DNA from: Certhia americana
Lineage: Eukaryota > Chordata > Aves > Passeriformes > Certhiidae
Length of the DNA: 64,000 nt
Assembly (NCBI GenBank): GCA_018697195.1
Contig: CM031879.1
Coordinates: 34,796,228 to 34,860,227 of the forward strand
Direction of reading: 5' to 3'
Under the pieces are notes generated by a model. The model was not told the origin of the DNA, made no database searches, and was given only the letters and a program-made list of their open reading frames with translations. The position numbers and the translations under genes are program-made. Positions 51,318 to 61,859 of the stretch are shown here, in pieces. The number at the start of each line of letters is the position of its first letter. Positions within the stretch are counted from its first letter, which is position 1.

Positions 51318-52901
51318 TGTTGTGGGTTCAGTTCAATTTCACAGTCAATGCACCATTTTTTGTTCTGGTTTTGGTTTGCTCATTTGAAATTTCTCAATCA
51401 AGAGCAAAGCAGGCTTAAGCTTAAAAGTAATAAAACTTTATTAACTAACACTAAAAAGGGGAGGGAGGGGGGGAAACCCCAAACCAAGAATCAGAATGAA
51501 ACCTTCATAACACACCTCCTTCCTCCTCACACTTCTTTTTTTTTTCTTTCCAACTGACAGCATCCAGAAATCTCTATTTAGCATCTCTAAAATAGTCTTT
51601 CTTCAGTTCACTTAGAGAAGGAAACACTTCTCATTTGCTATGAAAAGGTCCCCCACAAGAAAACAATTGCCTTGTGGTCTCAATCTTCACGAACAACAGC
51701 CACTGACAAAATCTGTATCATGAAGCTCTTCCCATGTTCACAGCTCATTTCATAGCTGGGCCAGGATGACCTATGGAGTTTTATTTTAAGGATGAAGGGT
51801 TCAAAAGCAAAGGTTCTCTTTATCTATAAGATCATCTTCATTTCAAGGAACAGAGATTCTCCTCTTCTTCTTCTCTCTGTTCTGGGGGGCAAAGAGTCTT
51901 CATCACTTCATCTCTCTGTTCAAACTTCTCATGGAATCACAGCCATTTCAACCTTATCTCACTTTACCACTGCATTTCTTTGCTCAGGTCTACAATTTGA
52001 ACTTTCCATCTCCCCATGTTTCTCTATGGTTCCAAGGAAATATCTCAAAATATTATAGTCAATCACCATAGCTTACAAGAGATTTTCAGCCTGAAAGCAG
52101 CTGCCCATACTCCTTTTATCTTTCTGACTGACTTCAATGCCTTCATGTGGTCTCTTTCCATATCTTCCTTTTTTCCATGTCTCTCATTTGGAGGAGGATG
52201 ATGCCTGGAGGTCTGTTTTGCACTGAAAGGGATAACATTTCACTTTGAGCCTGCAGAGCCACCCCTTGGTCTCAGCCACATGATCTCCCAGTGCTCCAGC
52301 ACAGTTTCCTGGCAACTTGCAGCTAGCACTTTCTGGCCGCAACAGAGGTTTCTTCAGCAGCCACACTGGGAGGGGGCCAGGAGTGGCTGGGATCTCATCA
52401 GCCAGGCTGGGCTCAGTGGCACACACCACAGGTCAATGGCTTCTCCTCCCAGGAGCTGCCAGGGCCATGCAGGCTGTAGCAGAGTTGGCCTGGCCCATCC
52501 TGACTCTGCCTGGCTGCACCGGGGGAGGGAGGAAGGGAAAAGCCTGGCTTGGCCAGTGCTGCAGCAGAGGCAGGGCCAGGCCCTGCTGGGATGGCGGTTC
52601 TGTGGCTTCCTGGGAGGGTCCAGGCCTATGGCAGAGCCTGCCCAGCCCGGCCCTGCTGGTGGGACCAGGCTGGCCCTGTTACCTGTACCCAGAATGGAAG
52701 AGCAAGACAGCTATTCCCACGATTTCTGTTTTAAAATGTGTGTTCACAGAGACATATTCACCCTTTTCATTGGTTTAGTCATGTGTCAGTATTTAAAACT
52801 GGCTACTGACTGGTTTGCTGTCAGGTCCACAGGAAGCTAACAAGGCTCCTAACAGGGGAACCACTCCATACCAAAAAATGAATCAAGACCAAACCAGGAC
52901 A
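51318..52901 (-). mobile_element. Long ERV LTR (minus strand), about 1.58 kb
   Basis: On the minus strand it begins TGTCCTGGTTTGG and ends GAACCCACAACA, giving imperfect inverted ends (TGTCCTGGTTT versus TGTTGTGGGTT). It is flanked by TATAC (51313-51317) and CATAC (52902-52906), a 5-bp duplication with one mismatch. AATAAA lies on the minus strand at 51437-51442, near the 3' end as expected. The U3 (about 52250-52700) is GC-rich. No polypurine tract, primer-binding site or internal gene flanks it, so I call it solo. Its length is large for an LTR, so a nested insertion is possible. The plus-strand frames of 153-186 codons across the GC-rich U3 reflect low stop density there and are not genes. 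Confidence 0.75.
51458..51473 (+). promoter_or_regulatory. G-quadruplex-like run inside the LTR
   Basis: GGGGAGGGAGGGGGGG can supply four runs of three G with one-base loops. It lies close to the LTR poly-A signal; on the LTR's own strand it is C-rich. Confidence 0.5.
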
Positions 52902-54367
52902 CATACTAACCAACACATATCTGTTTGCATTGCAACACCAAATCTGTTTTTCAGGGGTCCTCAATGCAGCACCAACTTCCTTTTATTCAAACTTTTCTTT
53001 CTAGTTTCTCTCCAGAGTCCCAACCTGATCTTTCCATGCTTACACAATTCACTTGAGGCTGTGGAGGGGGAGTTTTATCCCTTCCTCTGCCTGAAGCGTT
53101 TTTGTCCCTCAGTACATGGCATCCTACTTTTTCTTTAGCTCTTAATTGGATTCATGTCTCCTACTTCTCAATTCCACTTTTCATTTGCATCCGTTGCTCC
53201 TACTCTGTTCATCCTTGAGTCCTCTGAATCTTCTTAGGGTCTCTGACATGGCCATCTTCCCAAGCTGCTTATCATAATCTACTCTTTGACATCCCAGATA
53301 TTTCCAGCATTTTCATGGGTGTTTTTTTAATCAAATCTCTCTGGCCTTCCTACTTAGGGGGCAGCAGCAGGAGAAGCACAGTGTGTTCATGGAGGAGAGG
53401 CCCCCACAGCCTGTCAGGGGACTGAAGAAGCAGCAACAGATGGGTTGGGTTCAGCCCAGGCAGCTGTGGTAGAGACACACAGATGGGAGCTGCAGCATCC
53501 CACCACAGCCCACTGCTGACAACATGAAAGGGGAGATTTTTCTTCAAAGCCCTGAGAATTTGCCAAATTCAGGCAGTTTCTCTCAGGGACAGTGCAATGT
53601 TCATCCTTGACAGAACTGGACCTGACCAGCTTTCCAGTTTGTGCGCCAAGCATCAAAGTTCCTCACCATAGAAAATATCTCCCTCTCCTCTTTCTTTCAT
53701 TCTCAGAAGCTGAAAAAAAAGAAAAAAGTTTAAATTTTATAAACAAAATAAAGCATTCCATCCCCAGAAGATGGCAAAGAAAGTTCAACCCTCACAGTCT
53801 AAGTTTAGCAAAGTTAAAAGAAAATGAAAACAGAGACCTGCAAAAGGAAATGTCAAGAAATGTGAATTATGGGCAGTCCTACTGACCTCTCCTGTACAAA
53901 AGAAGCCACAGTAATTTCCCTAGATTTCCCCTCAGTTTTGCTTCATGTTATATTTTTAGTACTTTTCCTTATGCCCCAAACACTTCGATATAGCAAAAAC
54001 TCACTTTGTACAGCTGTCAGTACAATTCTGTCAAGAAAGAGACTGTAACAGTGGACCTGGGCAGGAGCTGAAGCTATGAAGTAACATTAACTCTTGGTTA
54101 CAGTAGAAATATAGAAAAACAGCTGAACAGATCTAAAAGAAGCTAAATGAAATACTGTGTTTCTGGTTTTTTCTGTGCTTGTTGTGCTGTTGCATTAAGG
54201 CTGAGCCACTCCTTGCTCAAGACAGGCCTACTGCCTACAGCCCCACAGTACAATTTATTGCCTATGAAACAGGTGTTATTTCAGTAGGAAATTTAATTAT
54301 TTTGTGGGTTTTATAACATCTTACAACAGGGATAAATTCAAATGACTGTTTTACAATCTATTCCTAC

Positions 54368-54393
54368 TTTTTTTTTTTCTTTTTTTTTTTTTT
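54368..54393 (-). repeat. Poly-T tract (T11 C T14)
   Basis: T run broken by one C at 54379. On the minus strand it is an A tract. Confidence 0.93.
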
Positions 54394-54551
54394 CCCCTGG
54401 TCATTATGGAAGCTTTCTACCTTGAATATAAGATTAAAACCATTGAGCTACATCTGCTAAGTTGACTGTTCAGGCATAAACAAATACCTTCCTTTTCTTG
54501 CTTTTATTCCTCAGATACATTTTTCCTTCTCTAATCTTCTTATACTGTTTG

Positions 54552-54566
54552 TTTTTTTTTTTTTTT
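54552..54566 (-). repeat. T15 homopolymer
   Basis: Uninterrupted T run within a T/C-rich stretch. Confidence 0.9.
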
Positions 54567-55546
54567 CTTTCTTCACTTCCTCAAGCATTCCCAAATGCCA
54601 AAAAAATTGTTGTTGTCTTCTAATACCTTTGAAATCTCTTTGCAGTCATTTCCATTGCAGTCCCACTGGTGCCCACTCTCTATGCTCACATGAAACTTTC
54701 AATCAGTAAGCAAATTCTCCAGCTGTGCTGTTTAGCATGATGCAAAACAAGCTGATTAGTAACAGCAGCAACAGAAGTAATTAAAAAAGAAACACAAAAT
54801 AATTTTAAAAAAGAACCTCCTTGAGAACTGAGTTTTCCCTTAACGCTTAGACCTTCTTCCTTTTGGGAAGAAAGCCAGCGCTTTAGAACTAGATGTTTGC
54901 TTGCGTATATCTGATGAACCCAAAATTCATCTTATGTGTACAAAGCACTGGAAAAGAATAACAGTTATTGGATCTACTAAATTCAAACAGATATGTGATA
55001 CTAACATTATTATTTTTATTTATATTTATATTTGTATTTATCATTATGTTCATGTTTATGTTTTTTATTAAACCTCTTTTGAAAACCCTGTCTTATTTAA
55101 TGAAAAATATTGAGCAATCAATCTTCATTTACTAAACTATTTTCATGCATAGCACATCATAAAGGACTGTAAAACAAAACAGATAAAAATACTAGTGACA
55201 GATAGAACTATATTAAACAATTATTTCAAGAAGAGTGAAACCTACATAAATTAAGAAAACAGGATTTTATCAAGCATCTTAAACTTTAATTTAAATGCAG
55301 GAGCAGATGTGGCTGACCTAAACCCATCAGAAACAACAACCAAAACATCCAGTCTCCAAAATGCAGAGTATGAGAGCAGAAAGTTTTGCCATTTTAAGTG
55401 AGCTAGGTTGGATCCTGCCAAAAAGAAACCACAACAAGAGAAATCAATGGAAATATTTTCTATAAAGATTAATGAGATTTGGACTGAACACCAAATGGAG
55501 AAGTGGGTTATTAGGAGAAATTCTATAAATTCTCATTCAAAATGGT

Positions 55547-55550
<4 letters not shown>

Positions 55551-55622
<72 letters not shown>
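55551..55622. repeat. Compound microsatellite (CA)23(TA)13
   Basis: A pure CA array (55551-55596) passes directly into a pure TA array (55597-55622). It gives spurious Thr-His and Ile-Tyr repeats in plus-strand frames. It is likely polymorphic in length. Confidence 0.98.
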
Positions 55623-55626
<4 letters not shown>

Positions 55627-56265
55627 TTTGTAAAACAATTCATTCTTTCTAGACACTAGAGATTTAATGCTTGGATTCCTCATGATCACATATTTATTTC
55701 TGAAGATTCTATACGTTCTGGGAGGGGAAGTAAAAGGAATGACAGAATGCAGTGAGACATAAAATGGAATACACCCTTCACGGGTAGGGTTACACCTCTT
55801 ATAAAGGTAGACATGCCAGAATTAATTGAAATGTACCTGGAGCAATGGGAAAATCTGAAGTCCTCATTCCTGAAACCCTAATTTCTACAGCGTTTTGCAC
55901 CAGGAAATGTCTAAATGGAAAAAACATAACAATGTGTAGAATGGGGTAGTTATACCTTCCAGTTGGGTGTTCCAGCTGGAGAGTTTGATATTCTTTCCCC
56001 TGATCTCTTTTTGTTTCTCTGTAACTATATATCTTAAGCTGCTTAGTATATAGCATCAAGCACCAAACACAAGAAAGCCTGACTGCCACTCAGCTATTAC
56101 CCCCATGTAGAGTGTTGAACAGAGTTTAAATCCCTGCTTGCTGAGTATTTCCCAAAACCAGATCTCCTCTTCCCTTGCCAAGTATTTTAGATGTATTTAC
56201 AATAATAAATGGAATGGTTCTGGTATGCATTTGTCCTTAATTATCTATACCAATTATGTGCTAGT

Positions 56266-56275
56266 GTGCCCCCTG
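56266..56275 (-). promoter_or_regulatory. Partial CTCF-like core (minus strand)
   Basis: The minus strand reads CAGGGGGCAC, a full match to the right ten positions of the CTCF core, but the preceding CCAS half is absent. It is weak. Confidence 0.2.
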
Positions 56276-57085
56276 TCACCTTTTGACCAAGACAAGATTC
56301 CTCATGTTCAAGTCTAAAATAATCCAGATGTGTTTTCCAATAGTTAAAATAGTTGTGGGGTTTTTTTTCCAGAAAAAAATATAAAAGAGATCAGCAAAAA
56401 AAATGTATGTTGTGACATGCCTCATGCTCTTCTGGTCAAATGGCTGTCCTTGTCTGTTTTACTAAGTAGTCCAGATATAGACAAAATCCCTCCATTATCA
56501 CAGAGTTTAACAGAAATAGGCTCTGGCTTCCTAAGCCTATTTCTTAATTCTAGCTTCACAGAGATACTGTGTGTCTTGGTCCACATTGAGACAGGATTTT
56601 TATACATACCTGGGGCTTCCTGTTGGGTATTACAATCCAGGCATTTAATTTTTCTTATCTAGCATGTAGGATATCTGAGCACTTACTCCCACATTTTGAA
56701 CCCCACTCCCTAAAGAGATGGGTGACAAAGCTTCAGATTTTATATTGCCAAGCTTTCTGAAATGCCCACGTCCCTTTTTAATTCTCAGCCAATGTATGCT
56801 GCTAGCTAAGCCTGAGTACTTGTAGCTTTGCTTCATTTCTCATCTGCTGTCATTCCTCCTCTTCTAGGTTAATTCCTTCCACCTCTCGTTTCACATGCTA
56901 GTAGAAGCAGAATATCATCAGGCAGACATCACTGAGTATTTGTTTTTATCTCTTCAGTTTGGTTGGTTGCTGTTAACAAAATCCTCTCAGGGTAATTTGA
57001 GAAGTGTCCTTTTACATCACCTTTATGCTCTCATACTCTGGAAATGAACTGTAAGAGAGTAATAAATAAACTCATACAAGATTGC

Positions 57086-57107
57086 TTTTTTTTTTTTTTT
57101 TTTTTTT
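57086..57107 (-). repeat. T22 homopolymer
   Basis: Uninterrupted run of 22 T. Confidence 0.96.
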
Positions 57108-60100
57108 GTTCCTCCCAAGAGATTGTGCAACTGCTTTTTTGGCTTGGGTATATACAAAACACCCCAAGAAATACTTACATAACAGAAAAAGAAGGACATA
57201 TTCTAAAATCATCTGTTAAGGGTAAGGAAAATGTGTAGCTGTTTTGGCCTACTTATTGAATATGTATCTCTGCATGTAGGAGCTGAGAAATTATGGGAGC
57301 AAGGGTTTTGATAGGACAGCCCTATCCCTGTCCTGAGATCAGCCTGAGTTGCCAGTTTGGGAACAGAGGCCCCCTGCTTGCTAGGGCTGAGCTACTGGCT
57401 GAGCTCTGAGGGTTATGTGTTGGTGCTCAGCCAAATTAAATCACACCTGTCTTTGCACTAAACCTTCTTGTCAACAGATCACCTTGCAGAGGAGAGCTGT
57501 CATTTTCAGCACTTGCCTGTCTTCTAAATATTTGTGCCAACTTCTGTGTTTCAAGTTTCCTTCGAAGTCTCACAGGACCCCACAATCCCATCTGGGTCAT
57601 TGATGATTCCTTATTTGTAACTGTGGTTACAAAAACTGCAGTCCCGTATACCAAATATTTAGCCTTTTAAATTTGTATCAGTGACACTAATACATGGAAA
57701 TTTTAACTGATCTCAAAACACCTCATGAAGAAGAATGTCATCTGGCATTTGTTCAGTTTCTTCACAGACATTTGAAGGTCAGTTAGAAGGACAGTGGCAG
57801 AAGTAGAAAAAATCACACATCTCCTGAATTCTCCATCTCTTAGGCACTCCCCATGAAAGGAAGATCTTTAATATCTACCTGAAAAGTCACTCAGAGATGT
57901 GCAAAAGAAAGCTGTATTTTAATAATGCCAGGGAAGACTAAAAGCTCTAATTATGAGTTATTCCTTCAGAACCACAGAGCTCTGACTAAGGCCTGTTACT
58001 ATACAGCCATTGAAAATATTTCAGGTTTATGAGCTAGAGCCAAGACTACTGGCTGTTCAGAATAACATTTAGTTTCCAGCTAAAATATTTTGCAGCCACA
58101 TAGGTAAAAATGTATGCAGAAACTTTATGTCTTCATATTTTGATGGTACGCAAAAGTCATTACAGATACTTTATGTCTTCAGTTAGATGCAGTCCAGAAT
58201 GGCAATAGGTCCCTTAAGCATATAACATTAATGCAAATTGTACAGTCCTTTCTGGAAATGCATTCTGTGGTTTATAGTCAGATAACTGAATATTTGTCAC
58301 AGAATTCTAGTCAAAGGACTTGCCACCCAAATCCTCCTTTTCTTCCCCATGATAATCATCTCCCCCAGCCATGAATGTGTTATCTCCAGTGTATTGCTAA
58401 TTCTCAGAAACAAAGTTCTGAGTTCCTGAATTGAGGAAATTGGTGGGACTGAGAGAGTGAAGAAGCCCATGAATAAGAAATGGGGACTCTGAACCATCTG
58501 TTGTTAAAAGAGAGGACAGATAAATTCAGATTTATGCAGGATGATTTTAAGCCCTATCTCTAAATTGTGCTTGATGGTTCATATTGTTAAGAACAGTCTT
58601 GTCCTCTTGTATGCAGTTAACATCCTTAATTTATTTTGGGGATTACAGTTTCAGAATTGCTAAGCAAGTGACAGTCAGCAGATGATGGAAATTTCATCAG
58701 TCCATGCTGTCCTCAAAACAGTGAAGTAACTGCTCCATTTTCTCACACCATTACAAAATTTCTGAAATTTTTTGACTTTGGTTTGAGGAGCTCTCAAATG
58801 ACAGGAAAAAGAGTTCATAATTTTACAGTAATGCTGAACATTATTTTACCACTCTTATTACACACATACTGTACCTCAGTTTCTCTCCACTAAACCATAA
58901 GAAATCTTAGAAAATATAAATGCATGAATACTAAAATAATATAGCTCATGCTTGATTTTCTTTCCAGGTAGTAGTGTCACTGGCTGTACATTTTATTCCT
59001 ATTCTTTTTTTCACTATTTCAAAACTATGAAGTAAGACATCCCTCTCTCCATTTGTGATTTTTGAAACAATGGTAGCCTCTGGTCACTGTCCTGTAAAAT
59101 GTACAGTGTTTTCTGAAGATACGTTGGAACCACTACATACATAATTTAAAAATACTTATGGGATGCTCTCTGTACATCCAATATAGTCTTTTGTATTGCT
59201 CTGATATTTTCTCCAACAGGGCAGCCAGATAAAGACAGGGTAGAAATGGCAGCTCCAAATTGTTAAAAAAAAAAAGTTTCCCTGCATTAAGGAAAACTGC
59301 TGTCAGTATCTGAAGATTTCCAACACATACTGAGTCACCAGAAGGATGACGAGAAACTTGTTAGAAAAAGAGATGAATTGCTATGCTGACTTATCAGCAC
59401 TAATGTGGAAGTTGTTTTACAGAATGAAAACCAGGAAAGATATCTGCTCCCATTTCATTCTCCTACAAACCAAGTGTTAGTATTTGCATGAGACTTCCTG
59501 CCAAAAGTTAGCATTTCTGAAATAGGAACCTTACAAACAATCCTATGCAGTCAATCTCGACTGTGTAGGAATATATAAATTGTGCACATATCCATGTGTG
59601 TATGTGCTCTGTGATTAAGATCGTTTAAAATTGCCAAGGAAATTCTATTCACAAAACTAGAATTGACAAAATGCTTGCAACATTTCTGAGTGCCAAGTAA
59701 GACTAATTACAATACTCAGCTGGTTTCCAACAAATGAATGATCTTAACTGTTTGTTTTTCAGCTGCCAGATGGAGTGGAATAGTCTGTGTCATGCATCCA
59801 GGGATAAGAGAAATACCTAAAAATTCAGATTTATGGTTGATTGGTTCTGACAAGTACATTTTGTACCCGCTAACCATGTACGTTTGTAATTCCAAATTTC
59901 AACTAAAGAAGCAACTGTTTATTTCCTCAACTCTCTCCTAAGGAAAGGCTGCATGATATAACTTTCTAAAACAACACAGCAAGCCAGACATTTTTACTGA
60001 CTGAATTCTAGGTCATACTATCTTGTATTTAACTGGTGGCATCTAAGAGTCTGAGCATTGCCCTAACTCCACAAGTAGCCCTGTTGGCTTTCACTGATAC

Positions 60101-61486
60101 CAGGGCAGTACAGGGTAAATAAGGTAAAAAGCAGGATTTGAGAACTGCTCACTGCTTGGGGAGGGTTCACAGTGCTACCAACTGTGCTTTGATCGGAAAA
60201 TAGCAGGACCCAAAAGAGTTTATAAAAGACAATTTTGAAATGAGTGTTCTTAAGTTTGGAAGGAAGCGTGGGGTTTAAATAAGCCCAGCTGGCAGCACTG
60301 CTGAAGTGCCTTTTACGTCTGGCTGGCATCGGGGAGCCGGATTGTGATCCCCTGACACAGCTGGACACCATCTCTGTCTGCATGGGGGAGATGGCACCAC
60401 ATGAGGACTGAAGTGCAAATGAAGTTACTGCAGTCTGACCCTTTTCCTTGTATAATTAGGGTAATAAGAGGGGAACAATACATTTGAAGTTGCGACTGCT
60501 GCTCCAGCCACATCCAGCTGATAGTCTGTCACATCCATGAAAACAGCATGTGTCATGACATTTGAAATCTATTTTGCAACTCTTACCAGGAAACTCTTCA
60601 GAACAAATTGTGTATGTCTGTGTGTACGTACCTACTCTTTATTTGCTTTTAAATAATTCTCCATATAATTCACTGATGTTTCAAATCCCTTTCCCCTCAC
60701 TCCACGTACCAGCAGGAGCTTGTTATGTAAGTGAAGTCAAAAAAATCTGGTTTTCAGTGCTGGAGACTGAGATGTATACAATATTTTACTATTATGTCCT
60801 TATTGTTTGATAACAAAAATTGCAATTGTGGACTGCAAAAATTTATGCAATCCACAAATATGAAGGATTTTATCCATCAATGATTTTACTGTGGTAGAGA
60901 ACTATAAGCCCAGTGATAATGAATGAAAGAATTAAATTAATAATAATTATTCTGATATAGGTAAAGTCAGAGACTGTCCTAATTTCTTTGCATTATAGGA
61001 CCAGCTATCTCTGAGCTATCCAAACAGACAAATGAAACCCATGATGTTGAGAATCCCTGTACAGATGGGAGATCTCTAAGCATCCAGTGTTTCAAGCATG
61101 ATTTAAGAGCAAAAGCTAGTTCACTTTATATTTAAAGTGCAGCTATAATACCTGTCAAAAGATTTCTTATATGTATTTTATATTTTTCAATGATATATGG
61201 TGTCAATATTTTAGCTCCAGATGACTGATTCCATTTCTCCAAGTGAAATCTGGTTTCCTTTCGATTAAATGTAGACTGGTGTACACACATTTAACAAATA
61301 GAGACTACCTGAAAGTCTGTCTCAAAACCACCACCACCTTTCACAAGTGAATAAATGGTTTATGATGTCTTCCTTCATCATTTTTTGTATGATAATTATC
61401 TAAATTTTTCCTTTTGTTTCTCTCTAGTCCCATTCCGTATGATCACAAAACGGTCCCTGAAAAGGGTGACTTAAATTTGTTTCCTT

Positions 61487-61500
61487 GTGCCATCTGGTGG
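61487..61500 (-). promoter_or_regulatory. Consensus CTCF motif (minus strand)
   Basis: The minus strand reads CCACCAGATGGCAC, which satisfies every position of CCASYAGRKGGCRS. It lies about 100 bases from a G-rich tract and 250 bases from an assembly gap. Binding is plausible but not shown. Confidence 0.55.
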
Positions 61501-61588
61501 AGATTATTTGTAAATGCACAATAGCTTTGAAGTATTCTTTGAAGTATTATCTGCACGATTGCGTTGCCAGGATTTTTTATTTTGTTGA

Positions 61589-61656
61589 TGGTTTTTTTCG
61601 GTTGGTTGGTTGGGTTGGGGTTTTTTGGGGTTTTTTTGTTTGTTTTTTTTTTTTTC
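61589..61656 (+). repeat. T/G tract with G-quadruplex pattern
   Basis: The plus strand holds GG-TT-GG-TT-GG-TT-GGG-TT-GGGG (61600-61620), a two-tetrad quadruplex pattern with TT loops, followed by alternating T and G runs ending in a long T run. It resembles the T/G tract at 25.1 kb. Confidence 0.85.
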
Positions 61657-61736
61657 CCCTGAAAAACAGTAATGGCTCTGGAAGAACTTTAACTAATGTG
61701 AACATTTATGTATGTACCACTTAAACAGAATGCTAC

Positions 61737-61859
61737 TTTTTTTTTTTTTTTTTNNNNNNNNNNNNNNNNNNNNNNNNNNNNNNNNNNNNNNNNNNNNNNN
61801 NNNNNNNNNNNNNNNNNNNNNNNNNNNNNNNNNNNNNNNNNNNNNNNNNNNNNTTTTTT
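61737..61859. other. Assembly gap (100 N) inside poly-T
   Basis: T17 (61737-61753), then N at 61754-61853, then six T. The round size of 100 suggests a gap of unknown length placed where a homopolymer stopped the assembly. Frames crossing it are meaningless. Confidence 0.98.

Larger units (their letters stand above)
52907..55546. other. No gene recognised; C/T-rich and low-complexity tracts
   Basis: The first 750 bases (to about 53660) are C/T-rich then GC-richer, unlike the AT-rich flank, and may be an old repeat I cannot name. Beyond lie poly-T tracts at 54368-54393 and 54552-54566 and an A/T low-complexity patch near 55002-55070. Frames are short. Confidence 0.5.
55623..61588. other. Unique AT-rich DNA, no gene recognised
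   Basis: About 6 kb. It holds a partial CTCF-like core at 56266-56275, a T22 run at 57086-57107 and a CTCF-like site at 61487-61500. The minus-strand frame at 60063-60383 (106 codons) has no recognised domain. No repeat family was recognised. Confidence 0.5.

Noticed and set aside
52280..52840. 186- and 153-codon plus-strand open frames
   Set aside because: Both lie antisense in the GC-rich U3 of the 51.3-52.9 kb LTR. Overlapping open frames in different phases are a composition effect.
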